Translations under genes and position numbers: made by a program | Shown here: piece after piece, positions 22,826 through 32,200 of the stretch | How positions within the stretch are numbered: position 1 is the stretch's first letter | Layout: every line of letters starts with the position of its first letter | Notes under the pieces: generated by a model | What the model was told of the DNA's origin: nothing | The model's database searches: none | Seen by the model: only the letters and a program-made list of their open reading frames with translations | Assembly: GCF_965215655.1 (NCBI RefSeq) | Contig: NZ_OZ244111.1 | Coordinates: forward strand, 992,001-1,056,000 | From: Nioella sp965215655 | Lineage (GTDB): Bacteria; Pseudomonadota; Alphaproteobacteria; Rhodobacterales; Rhodobacteraceae | Reading direction: 5' to 3' | Length of the DNA stretch: 64,000 nt

Positions 22826-24193
22826 TCAGGCCGCCGAGGCCGAGAGCGTTACGAGATTTCGGCCGTCCGATTTGGACCCGTAGAGCGCCATGTCGGCCTT
22901 CTGGATCAGCTGTTCCGCCGGATCGCCGGATTGCTCGGTGATGGTTAGTCCGACGCTCATCGTGACGGCAATCGCGCGGGCCGGGCCGTCAATGCCGATC
23001 GGGCTGCCACCGATGGCCTCGCGCAGCCGTTCGGCGCAGTGCAGGGCCGCGGCGGCGTCCGTGTCTTGCAGGGCCACGAGGAATTCCTCTCCGCCGAGGC
23101 GGGCCAGAAGATCCTGCGGGCGCAGCACCGCGCGCAGGCGCTTGGCCACCGATGACAGCACCGCATCGCCCGCCGCGTGGCCATGGCGGTCATTCACGGC
23201 CTTGAAGTGATCGAGATCGAGCATCATCACCGCGACCCCGCGGCCCGGCTCCTGCAACATCCGGTCGAGCCGTTTGAGTGCAAAACGGCGGTTGTGCAAA
23301 CCAGTGAGGCTGTCGGTCACGGCCAGTTCCAGACCCGCTTCGACGGTGGCGCGTAGCCGGTCGGACTGGCGCTTGCGGCGCAACTGGGTCTGGATGCGGA
23401 CGGCCAGTTCCTCCGGGTCGATGGGGTCGTAGAGGATGTCGCCAGCGCCGAGATCGAGCGCCACGGCCCCGCGTTCGCGGTCATTGCGGGGCAGGACGGT
23501 CAGGGCTGCGGCATGGCGGGTCGCGGGGCGCGAGCGCAGGTCGGAGAGCAGGCGCAGCCCCTCGTTGCGCATGGTGAGGTCCGCGGCGATGACGAAGACA
23601 TCCGGAGCGCTGCCGGTGTCGCGGGCCTGAAGCACCCGTTCGCGCGGCATCACGATCAGATGTTCACTCAGCCGGGGGGCCAGGGCGCGCTTCCAGGCCA
23701 GGCCGGTGACCGCGTCAGGGGCGACCAGCGCCACCTTGCCCGGCATTTCATAGGCCGGGGCGGGTTCCGCAAAGCCGAGTCCGGCATAGGAGTCTTCCCG
23801 CAGGCGCAATTCGCGCTGGATCTCATGGGCGCGCAGCAACGACCGGACTCGGGCCAGCAGCGTGACCTCGTCGACCGGTTTCGACAGGAAGTCATCGGCG
23901 CCGTGCAAAAGCCCCTGCATCTTGCTGTCACGGTCGGCCAGCGCGGTCACGAGGATCACGGGGATATCGGCGGTGTCGGGGTCGGACTTGAGCTGTTCGC
24001 AGACGCTGACCCCGCTGATGTCAGGCATCATCACGTCCAGCAGGATCAGGTCCGGCTGTTCCGATTTCGCAAGGCGCAGCGCGGCCTGCCCGCAATCGGC
24101 TTGGAGCACGGAATAGCAGGCCGCCGCCAGCTTGACCTTCATCACGATGCGATTGGTGGCCACATCGTCCACAACCAGTATGCGCCCTGTCAT
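22826..24193 (-). CDS. pleD: PleD-type response regulator diguanylate cyclase
   Basis: A 455-residue protein: receiver domain 1 at about 1-118 (VDDVATNR, DLILLDVMMPDISG with the phospho-Asp, SKPVD lysine), a degenerate receiver 2 at about 150-275, and GGDEF domain at 290-450 with LGGEEF and the RPQD inhibitory site five residues before it. It makes cyclic di-GMP when phosphorylated and controls the swimming-to-attached switch in Caulobacter. ATG 24193 with GGAG upstream is chosen over a GTG 15 bases earlier. It is divergent from the DUF3572 gene. Confidence 0.92.
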   Translation of the reverse strand: MTGRILVVDDVATNRIVMKVKLAAACYSVLQADCGQAALRLAKSEQPDLILLDVMMPDISGVSVCEQLKSDPDTADIPVILVTALADRDSKMQGLLHGADDFLSKPVDEVTLLARVRSLLRAHEIQRELRLREDSYAGLGFAEPAPAYEMPGKVALVAPDAVTGLAWKRALAPRLSEHLIVMPRERVLQARDTGSAPDVFVIAADLTMRNEGLRLLSDLRSRPATRHAAALTVLPRNDRERGAVALDLGAGDILYDPIDPEELAVRIQTQLRRKRQSDRLRATVEAGLELAVTDSLTGLHNRRFALKRLDRMLQEPGRGVAVMMLDLDHFKAVNDRHGHAAGDAVLSSVAKRLRAVLRPQDLLARLGGEEFLVALQDTDAAAALHCAERLREAIGGSPIGIDGPARAIAVTMSVGLTITEQSGDPAEQLIQKADMALYGSKSDGRNLVTLSASAA

Positions 24194-24284
24194 CCTATGC
24201 TCCGCCACTGTTTATCTCGGGGCTTTCTTCATCCATGCTCCCGAAAGGTTAACAAAGCCTTTAACGAGAGGGATTCGCGGGCAT

Positions 24285-24563
24285 ATGAATGCAACTCGGG
24301 CAGAAGAAGTTGCGCTTTTGGCGCTCGGCTGGCTGGTCAGCAATGACGATCTGCTGCCGGTCTTTCAGGGGGCAAGCGGAGTCTCGGCCGATGATCTGCG
24401 CGCGGGGGCACAGGACCCGGCTTTCCTGGCGTCAGTCCTCGATTTCCTGCTGATGGACGATGCCTGGGTGATCGCGGTCTGCGATCACCTGGTGGTGCCT
24501 TACGAAACGCTCTACCAAGTCCGCCAGATGTTACCCGGCGGAGACTTGCCCAACTGGACCTGA
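24285..24563 (+). CDS. DUF3572 protein
   Basis: A 92-residue protein with the DUF3572 pattern: ALLALGWLVSNDDLLPVFQGASGVSADDLRAGAQDPAFLASVLDFLLMDDAWV. Function unknown, but it is often found next to pleD in alphaproteobacteria, as here in divergent order with 91 bases between. It converges on the MarR gene at 24575. Confidence 0.8.
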   Translation: MNATRAEEVALLALGWLVSNDDLLPVFQGASGVSADDLRAGAQDPAFLASVLDFLLMDDAWVIAVCDHLVVPYETLYQVRQMLPGGDLPNWT

Positions 24564-24574
24564 GAGACCAACGG

Positions 24575-25024
24575 TCAGTCGCTTCCGCCTTCGCCGGCAC
24601 AAAGCTTGGCCAGCAGGCGCTTCAACTCGCTGCGTTCTTCGACGGAGAGCTTGGCGTTGAAGTGGTTCATGTTCTCGGAGCAGATCGGAACTGCCTGGAT
24701 CATCCGGTCATAGCCCGCGTCGGTCATGCTGACCTCGGTCATGCGACGGTCTTCCTTGCCGATGGCACGGGTGATCAACCCCTCGGTTTCCAGCGCGCGA
24801 AGGGCGCGGGAAGTGGCGGTGCGGTCGATCCCGACAAAGGCCGCGATATCGGAGGGGTTCTTCAACCCCTCTTCCGCAACGGCCAGAAGGATGCACCAGC
24901 CAACCCGCGTCAGGCCGAAACGCCTCAGCCCGTCTTCGACCCTGCGCTCCACAAGGCGCGCCGCAAATGACGCGTGAAAGCCGATGCTATCGTGCAACCC
25001 GTATTTCAATCGCTGTCCGTCCAT
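24575..25024 (-). CDS. MarR family transcriptional regulator
   Basis: A 149-residue winged-helix protein: NPSDIAAFVGIDRTATSRALRALETEGLI at about 53-82 is the helix-turn-helix, and KEDRRMTEVSMTDAGYDRM the wing. The N- and C-terminal helices form the dimer. The start ATG 25024 is preferred over an upstream TTG. It is divergent from the HAD phosphatase gene, with an inverted repeat between, and probably controls it. Confidence 0.85.
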   Translation of the reverse strand: MDGQRLKYGLHDSIGFHASFAARLVERRVEDGLRRFGLTRVGWCILLAVAEEGLKNPSDIAAFVGIDRTATSRALRALETEGLITRAIGKEDRRMTEVSMTDAGYDRMIQAVPICSENMNHFNAKLSVEERSELKRLLAKLCAGEGGSD

Positions 25025-25100
25025 GAAAGCCCCAGACAAAAAAACAGAGTGTCCGGCCAACTCCAAGACACTTCATGGTGGCAATTACTATTCCATCATG

Positions 25101-25116
25101 CAGTATTTCACTACTG
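25101..25116. promoter_or_regulatory. Inverted repeat, probable MarR operator
   Basis: CAGTA (25101-25105) and TACTG (25112-25116) form a perfect dyad with a 6-base spacer, placed 13 bases upstream of the HAD start codon and 76 bases upstream of the MarR start. Its place suits autoregulation by the MarR protein. Confidence 0.45.
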
Positions 25117-25129
25117 AGGGAGGAATTCA

Positions 25130-25849
25130 ATGATTTCGGCAATCCTATTCGACAAAGACGGAACCCTGTTCGATTTCCAGGTCAGTTGGTCGGCCTGGGC
25201 GATGACATTTCTGCGCGATGCGGCCTCTGGGGACGAGACCCGCGCTGCGCATTTGGGGGCTGTTCTGGGCTTTGACTGGCATGCGGGGCGATTTCGCGAA
25301 GACAGCTGCGTGATTGCCGGGACCGACGAAGACATCGTGTCGGCGCTGGAACCGGAGTTGCCGGGTGTCAGCAGGGCCGAGCTTAAGATGAGGATCGCCC
25401 TTGCCGCCGCCGAGGCCCCGCAGAGCGAGGCGGTCCCTCTGGCCCCGTTTCTGGACGCGCTGAAGGCGCGAGGGTTGAAGGTGGGCGTGGCCACCAATGA
25501 CACCGAAGCCACCGCGCGGGCCCATCTTGCGGCGTCAGATGTGCTCGACCGGTTCGATTTCATCAGCGGCGCCGATAGCGGTCATGGTGCAAAGCCGGGG
25601 CCGGGCATGTGCCTTGCCTTTGCCAATGCACTTGGCCTGTCGCCAGCCGAGGTGCTGATGGTCGGGGACAGCCTGCACGATCTGCATGCAGGTCGCGCGG
25701 CGGGAATGCACACGCTCGGGGTGCTGACCGGGGTGGCCGGGGCCGAGGTTCTGGCGCCGCATGCGGATTACGTTCTGCCCGATATCGGTGGCCTCGAAGG
25801 GTTGCTGGACCCCGACAATCGCCTCAGGCCGACCGACCTCGCGTCGTAA
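25130..25849 (+). CDS. HAD-superfamily phosphatase (phosphoglycolate phosphatase-like)
   Basis: A 239-residue phosphatase. Motif I is FDKDGTLFDF at 7-16 (nucleophile Asp and acid Asp), motif II VATNDTEATA near 122, the lysine in GAKPGPGM near 153, and motif IV MVGDSLHDLHAGRAAGM near 180. It would act on a small phosphorylated metabolite. GGGAGGAATTCA precedes ATG 25130. It is divergent from the MarR gene. Confidence 0.82.
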   Translation: MISAILFDKDGTLFDFQVSWSAWAMTFLRDAASGDETRAAHLGAVLGFDWHAGRFREDSCVIAGTDEDIVSALEPELPGVSRAELKMRIALAAAEAPQSEAVPLAPFLDALKARGLKVGVATNDTEATARAHLAASDVLDRFDFISGADSGHGAKPGPGMCLAFANALGLSPAEVLMVGDSLHDLHAGRAAGMHTLGVLTGVAGAEVLAPHADYVLPDIGGLEGLLDPDNRLRPTDLAS

Positions 25850-25941
25850 ACGACGCAAACGGAATCGGAATCCGTCGCTATCTGAAAACTGTGCGGGCGG
25901 GTGCTACGCCAATTTGGGGCCAACAGGATTGGAGAGCCCCG

Positions 25942-27498
25942 ATGACCGAAGACGCCCCCCGCCGCCGCCGTGCCGGCGGACGCCGCGGCCACGCAGACCG
26001 TGCCGGACATGCCGCCATCGACCAGATGCCGTGGCGCCTGCCGGTCAACCCTGACCGCCCGACCGAACCGATGCCCCCCGAGGGGGTTCAGGCGATCCAC
26101 AAGGGCGCCATGCGGATATTGTCGGAGATCGGGATCGAGTTCCTGAACCCGGTCGCACGCGACCATCTTGCCCGTGCCGGTTGCAAGGTCGAGGGCGAAA
26201 ACGTGAAGATGGACGAGGATTTCGTGATGGAAATGGTGGCGCGCGCGCCCGACCAATTCTCGATCACCCCGCGCAATCCCGATCGGAAACTGATTATCGG
26301 TGGCAATCACATCGTCTTTGGAAATGTCTCCTCGCCGCCCAATGCATGGGATATGGATCGCGGCAAGAGATCCGGAGATTTCGAGACCTACAAGGAATTT
26401 CTGAAGCTTACCCAGTATTTCAACTGCATCCATTTCGCGGGCGGCTATGCGCCGGAGCCGGTGGATGTGCATGCGTCCGTCCGGCATCTGGAGTGCCTCT
26501 ATGAAAAGCTGACGCTGACCGACAAGGTGGCCCATGCCTATTCGCTCGGGCGTGAACGGGTCGAGGACGTGATGGAGATGGTGCGCATCGCGGGCGGGCT
26601 GACGGAGGGAGAGTTCCGCGCGACGCCGCATATGTACACCAACATCAACTCTGTCTCGCCCCTGAAACATGACTTCCCGATGCTGGAAGGCGCGATGATC
26701 CTGGCCGAGGCGGGGCAGGGCGTGGTGGTGACGCCCTTCACGCTGGCCGGTGCCATGGCCCCGGTGACCCTGTCGGGCGCCGTGACGCTGAGCCTGGCCG
26801 AGGGGCTTGCGGCTATTGCGTTGCTGCAATTCATTGCGCCGGGATGCCCGGTGGCGATCGGCACGTTTACCTCGAATGTGGACATGAAATCGGGCGCACC
26901 GGCCTTTGGCACCCCGGAATACATGCGCGCCACGCAGATGACCGGGCAGATGGCCCGGTTCTACGGGCTGCCGATGCGCGCCAGCGGCGTCTGCGCGGCC
27001 AACGTGCCCGACGGTCAGGCGATGTGGGAAACCTGCCATTCGCTGTGGTCGGCGGTGCAGTCGGGCACCAACATGGTCTATCATGCGGCTGGTTGGCTGG
27101 AGGGCGGGCTGATCGCAAGCCCAGAGAAATTCGTGATGGATTGCGAAGTCTTGCAGATGATCCAGCGTTATTTCGAGCCGCAGCTATGGGCGACGGCGGA
27201 CGAGGATATCGCCATCGACGCGATCCGCGAAGTGGGTCCGGGTGGGCATTACTTCGGCGTGCAGCACACTCAGGACCGCTATCAGACCGCGTTCTATTCC
27301 CCCTTCGCCAGCGATTGGCGCAACTATGAGGCCTGGGAAGCGGATGGCGGCACATGGACGGCGGAGCGGGCCAACAAGATCTACAAGAAGATCATCGCGG
27401 AATTCGAAGCACCGGCCATGGATGAGGCGGTGAAGGAGGAATTGCGGGCCTTCGTGGATCGCAGGATTGCCGAGGGCGGCGCGCCGACCGATTTCTGA
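25942..27498 (+). CDS. MttB-family trimethylamine/betaine methyltransferase homologue
   Basis: A 518-residue protein of the MttB family (corrinoid-dependent N-methyltransferases). Typical stretches are ILSEIGIEFLNPVARDHLARAGCKV near 53-77, INSVSPLKHDFPMLEGAM near 235-252, and PFTLAGAMAPVTLSGAVTLSLAEGLAAI near 265-292. There is no in-frame TAG, so it has no pyrrolysine and belongs to the non-Pyl group that acts on betaine-like quaternary amines. The N-terminus is Arg-rich. No corrinoid protein gene lies beside it. GGAGAG precedes ATG 25942. Confidence 0.85.
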   Translation: MTEDAPRRRRAGGRRGHADRAGHAAIDQMPWRLPVNPDRPTEPMPPEGVQAIHKGAMRILSEIGIEFLNPVARDHLARAGCKVEGENVKMDEDFVMEMVARAPDQFSITPRNPDRKLIIGGNHIVFGNVSSPPNAWDMDRGKRSGDFETYKEFLKLTQYFNCIHFAGGYAPEPVDVHASVRHLECLYEKLTLTDKVAHAYSLGRERVEDVMEMVRIAGGLTEGEFRATPHMYTNINSVSPLKHDFPMLEGAMILAEAGQGVVVTPFTLAGAMAPVTLSGAVTLSLAEGLAAIALLQFIAPGCPVAIGTFTSNVDMKSGAPAFGTPEYMRATQMTGQMARFYGLPMRASGVCAANVPDGQAMWETCHSLWSAVQSGTNMVYHAAGWLEGGLIASPEKFVMDCEVLQMIQRYFEPQLWATADEDIAIDAIREVGPGGHYFGVQHTQDRYQTAFYSPFASDWRNYEAWEADGGTWTAERANKIYKKIIAEFEAPAMDEAVKEELRAFVDRRIAEGGAPTDF

Positions 27499-27597
27499 GA
27501 TCATGGCTTTCCCTGCCGACGGAGCGGGAGGGACCTGAGTAACGGCTTCTTAACCTCTTGGGTCTAGACCTGAGCGACAGTTGAAGGGAGCCTGAGA

Positions 27598-28185
27598 ATG
27601 CATGGTCTTGTGAACCGTGCCCTGCAGGGGTTTTTGATCGACACCTATGGAGGGGTGACCTGGGACGAGGTGTTGAGCCAGGCCGGACTGCCGGCGGGCG
27701 GGTTCGAATCCATGCTGCACTACGAGGATCGCCTGACAGGTGAGGTGATCGTCGCGGCCTCTGCCGTGCTGCACAAGGATCGTTGCACCCTGCTGGAGGA
27801 TCTGGGCACTTACCTTCTGTCGCATCCCAACCAGGAAGGGCTGCGCCGCCTGATGCGCTTTGGCGGCGACTCGTTCTTCGACTTCCTGCAATCGCTGGAT
27901 GATCTTTCGGGCCGGGCCCGGCTGGCGCTGCCCGATCTGGATATGCCCGACCTGACGATCCAGCATGACAGTCATAACCGTTTCGTCCTGTCGGTCCGAT
28001 GGGGGCTGCCCGGGGCGGGGTCGGTGTTTCTCGGGGCGTTGCGGGCGATGGCCGATGACTACGGCGCGCTGGCCTTCTTCGAGGCGGAAGAGGGCGAAGA
28101 TGGCGTTGAACGCGTGGTGATCGACCTTGTCGATCAGTCCTTCGCCTCCGGGCGCAGCTTTACCCTCGGGGGACGGGTGGCATGA
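27598..28185 (+). CDS. H-NOX-like heme NO-binding domain protein lacking the axial His
   Basis: A 195-residue protein of the H-NOX fold. The N-terminus MHGLVNRALQGFL is characteristic, as is LLEDLGTYLLSHPNQEGLRRLMRFGGDSFFDFLQSLDDL. At the place of the heme-ligating histidine (LDxLH in sensors of this family) the sequence reads LDDLS, with S104 coded by TCG. In the YxSxR heme-propionate motif the Tyr is also replaced (VLSVR, residues 130-134) while Ser132 and Arg134 remain. It overlaps the HNOBA-GGDEF gene by 4 bases, so it would signal to that cyclase. Heme binding is doubtful. Confidence 0.8.
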   Translation: MHGLVNRALQGFLIDTYGGVTWDEVLSQAGLPAGGFESMLHYEDRLTGEVIVAASAVLHKDRCTLLEDLGTYLLSHPNQEGLRRLMRFGGDSFFDFLQSLDDLSGRARLALPDLDMPDLTIQHDSHNRFVLSVRWGLPGAGSVFLGALRAMADDYGALAFFEAEEGEDGVERVVIDLVDQSFASGRSFTLGGRVA

Positions 28186-29192
28186 TCCAGGATCGGGTCA
28201 TCGGACTGTCGGGGACCGCGCTGGACCAGCTGATGCCCATGCATCTTTGGGTCGGCCCGTCGGGGCTGATCAACCGGGTCGGCCCGACCCTGTCCCGGAT
28301 CGCAGCGCGGGATCTGCGGGGCCAGCCGCTGTTTGATGTCATCGACCTGTATCGCCCCCGATCCGCCCGAACGCTGGAGGCGCTTTTATCCCTGCAGGGT
28401 GCACGACTGACCCTGTGCCTGCGCTGCCTGCCCGATCTGCAATTCCGCGGCATCGTGGTGGGGTTGCCCGCCGGTGTGGGTGGGCTGATCCAACTGTCGC
28501 TCGGGTTGTCCTTTGCCAAGGCCGTGGATGACTGCGGATTGACGCTGAAGGATTTTTCACCGTGTGATCAAACGGTTGACCTGCTATACCTGCGAGAGGC
28601 CAATGCCGCCATCGCCCGCGAGTCCCGCAAGCTGACCGAACGGCTGCAACGCGCCAGGCAGGCTGCGGAACAGCAGGCCCTGACCGATACGCTGACAGGG
28701 CTGGCCAACCGGCGGGCGATGGATGCGGCCCTGCTGGCGCTGACCGAGGTGCCAGTGCCGCGCTTCGGGCTGATGCATCTGGATCTCGATTTTTTCAAGG
28801 AGGTGAATGACAGCCTCGGCCACGCGGCGGGCGACCATGTGCTGACCCATGTGGCCGATATCCTGCGCTCGGAAATCCGCGGCGGCGATATCGTGGCGCG
28901 GGTCGGCGGCGATGAATTCGTGCTGCTTTTCCGCGATTGCGATGATCCCGACCTGTTGGAGGCCATCGGCGCGCGTCTGATCACCCGACTGGAGGAGCCG
29001 ACGATCTTCGACGGGCAGGCCTGCCGCATCTCGGCCAGTGCCGGGTCGGTTCTGGCCTCGCGCTATGATCACCCGACGCCGGACCGGATGCTGAATGATG
29101 CCGATGTCGCGCTTTATGCCTCGAAGAACCGGGGGCGGGCGCAGCATACGCTCTATTCGGAGGATCTTCTGGCCCCGCTCCGGCCCAATTGA
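28182..29192 (+). CDS. HNOBA-GGDEF diguanylate cyclase
   Basis: A 336-residue cytoplasmic protein. Residues 15-140 match the HNOBA domain that partners H-NOX in guanylate cyclases: MPMHLWVGPSGLINRVG, then IQLSLGLSFAKAVDDCGLTLKDF and DLLYLREANAAIARESRKL leading into a coiled coil at about 140-168. The GGDEF domain spans about 170-330 with an intact GGDEF near 242 and the RGGD inhibitory site just before it, so it should make cyclic di-GMP and be product-inhibited. ATG overlaps the H-NOX stop (ATGA). A terminator follows. Confidence 0.88.
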   Translation: MIQDRVIGLSGTALDQLMPMHLWVGPSGLINRVGPTLSRIAARDLRGQPLFDVIDLYRPRSARTLEALLSLQGARLTLCLRCLPDLQFRGIVVGLPAGVGGLIQLSLGLSFAKAVDDCGLTLKDFSPCDQTVDLLYLREANAAIARESRKLTERLQRARQAAEQQALTDTLTGLANRRAMDAALLALTEVPVPRFGLMHLDLDFFKEVNDSLGHAAGDHVLTHVADILRSEIRGGDIVARVGGDEFVLLFRDCDDPDLLEAIGARLITRLEEPTIFDGQACRISASAGSVLASRYDHPTPDRMLNDADVALYASKNRGRAQHTLYSEDLLAPLRPN

Positions 29193-29194
29193 AA

Positions 29195-29222
29195 CGGCCC
29201 GCATCCTGGAAGGTGCGGGCCG
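29195..29222. terminator. Hairpin terminator between DGC and carB
   Basis: CGGCCCGCA (29195-29203) and TGCGGGCCG (29214-29222) form a perfect 9-bp stem with a 10-base loop, between the stop of the diguanylate cyclase (29192) and the convergent carB stop (29247). It likely serves both directions, although T runs are weak. Confidence 0.6.
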
Positions 29223-29246
29223 GTCATGGTCCATGCCAAAGAGTGA

Positions 29247-32200
29247 TCAGGCGGCGGGGCTGGCCTGAAGGCTTTGCACGTTCAGATCGCCCTCGCGTGC
29301 CGCGCGCATGGCCAAGGCAGCGGCATGAGCCCCGGCGGCGGTGGTGAAATAGGGGATCTTGTCATAAAGCGCGACCGAGCGGATCTCGCGGCTGTCTTCA
29401 ACCGCCTGCGCACCCTCGGTCGTATTCATGACCAAGTGAATCTCGCCATCCTTCAGCAGATCGACGATATTCGGACGGCCCTCATAGACCTTGTTGACCG
29501 TCTCGCAGGCCAGCCCGTGGCCTTCCAGCCAGCTTGCACTGCCGCGGGTCGCAACCAGGGTAAATCCCAGATCAATCAGGATCTGTGCCGCTTCCAGCAT
29601 CAGGGCGCCCTTGTCAGCATCCTTGATCGACAGGAAAACGCGGCCTTCAGTGGGAAGGATCGTGCCCGCGCCAAGTTGCGCCTTGAGGAACGCGCGGGGG
29701 AAGGACACGTCCCAGCCCATGACCTCGCCGGTCGAGCGCATCTCCGGCCCAAGGATCGTATCGACACCGGGGAAGCGGGCGAAGGGAAGAACCGCCTCCT
29801 TCACCGAGTACCAGGGCATCATCGGGTCGGCCAGCGTCATCGGATCGGCCTCGGGCAGGGTTCCCGGCTTGGCGTTCTCCGGGTAGGGCGCGCGCATCGG
29901 GAAGGTCGACAGCGGCTCTCCGGCCATAAGCCGCGCGGCGATGGACGCGATCGCGCTGTCGGTCGCCTTGGCCACGAAAGGCACCGTGCGGCTGGCGCGC
30001 GGGTTCACTTCGATCAGGTAGACCTCGCCATCCTTCACCGCGAACTGCACGTTCATCAGGCCGACGACATTCAGCGCCAGCGCCAATGCGTGGGTCTGTT
30101 CCTTGATCACATCCAGAACATCGGCGGGCAGCGAATAGGGCGGCAGCGAACAGGCGGAGTCGCCCGAATGCACGCCAGCCTCCTCGATATGCTGCATGAT
30201 GCCCGCGATGTGCACCTCTTTACCATCGCAGAGGGCATCCACGTCCAGCTCGGTCGCGCCGTCGAGATAGCTGTCGAGCAGCACCGGGCTGTCGCCCGAC
30301 ACCACCACCGCCTCGTTGATATAGCGGCGCAGCTGGTCCATGTCGCGCACGATTTCCATGGCGCGCCCCCCCAAAACGTAGGAAGGGCGGATCACCAGCG
30401 GGAAGCCGATCTCTTCCGCAATGGCCAGCGCCTGGTCGTCGGTCGAGGCGATGCCGTTATGCGGCTGCTTCAGCCCAAGCCGGTTGACGAGGTCCTGGAA
30501 CCGCTCGCGGTCTTCGGCCAGGTCGATGGCGTCGGGCGAGGTGCCGAGGATGGGGATGCCAGCCTCTTCCAGCGCATTGGCGAGTTTCAGCGGGGTCTGG
30601 CCGCCGAACTGAACGATCACGCCATGAAGCGTCCCGGCCTCCTGCTCGACGCGCAGGATCTCCATCACATGCTCAAAAGTCAGCGGCTCGAAATAGAGGC
30701 GATCCGAGGTGTCATAGTCGGTCGAAACCGTCTCGGGGTTGCAGTTGACCATGATGGTTTCATAGCCCGCGTCTGTCAGGGCGAAACAGGCGTGACAGCA
30801 GCAATAGTCAAATTCGATACCCTGGCCGATCCGGTTGGGTCCACCGCCCAAAATCACGACTTTCCGGGCACTTGAGGGGCGTGCTTCACATTCCGCTTCA
30901 CCCATGACGCTGTGTTCATATGTTGAATACATGTAAGGCGTCTGCGCTTCGAATTCCGCGGCGCAGGTGTCGATCCGCTTGAATTGCGCGATCACGCCAA
31001 GGTTCACGCGGGCGCGGCGGACGTTGTCTTCGTCCCGGCCCGTCAGCTTGGCCAGACGGGCATCGGTGAAGCCCATCATCTTGACCCGGCGCAGGCCCTC
31101 TTCGGTGACCGGCAGGCCATTCCTGCGAATGTCTTCCTCGGCGTCGATGATCTCACGGATACGGGCGAGGAACCATGGATCGAAGGACGTGATCGCCTGA
31201 ATTTCGTCATCCGAGAAGCCATGACGCATGGCCTGCGCGATGACACGCAGCCGGTCGGGGGTCTGTTCCGACAGCGCCTTGGACACCGCCGCCTTGTCGG
31301 GCGCGCCGGGGATGGCGATCTCGTCAAAGCCGGTGAGGCCGGTTTCCATCGAAGCCAGCGCTTTTTGCACGGATTCATGGAAGCTGCGCCCGATGGACAT
31401 GGCCTCGCCGACGGATTTCATCGCCGTGGTCAGGTAGGGTTTGGAGCCGGGGAACTTCTCGAAGGCGAAACGCGGGATCTTGGTGACCACATAGTCGATG
31501 GTCGGCTCGAAGCTGGCGGGCGTGACCTTGGTGATGTCGTTGTCCAGCTCATCAAGCGTATAGCCCACGGCCAGTTTCGCGGCGATCTTGGCAATCGGGA
31601 AACCCGTGGCTTTGGAGGCCAGCGCCGAGGACCGAGACACGCGCGGGTTCATCTCGATCACCACCATGCGCCCGTCGGCGGGGTTCACCGCCCATTGTAC
31701 GTTGGACCCGCCGGTTTCGACCCCGATCTCGCGCAGAACGGCGATACTGCCGTTGCGCATGATCTGGTATTCCTTGTCGGTCAGCGTCAGGGCAGGGGCC
31801 ACGGTAATGGAATCGCCCGTGTGCACGCCCATCGGGTCCACGTTTTCGATGGAACAGACGATGATGGCGTTGTCGGCGGTGTCGCGCACGACCTCCATCT
31901 CGTATTCCTTCCAGCCAAGCAGGCTTTCATCGACGAGGATCTGGTTTACGGGCGAGGCATCCATGCCGGTGCGGCAATAGTGGATGTAGTCTTCGCGGTT
32001 ATAGGCCACGCCACCGCCAGTTCCCCCCAGGGTGAAGGCGGGGCGGATGATGGCGGGCAGGCCGATCTCTTCCAACTCGTCCAGAGCCATCTGCACGCCC
32101 GCATCCAGATCGGCGCTGCCATTGGCCTTCTTGGGGGCGGTGATGATGGTCGCCTTTGGGTTCTCCAGCCCGATCCGGTCCATCGCCTCGCGGAACAGCT

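Noticed and set aside
25942..27498. Pyrrolysine-containing MttB
   Set aside because: The frame runs uninterrupted with no in-frame TAG codon.
29274..30875. Long plus-strand frame within carB
   Set aside because: Mirrors codon bias of carB; no recognisable motifs.
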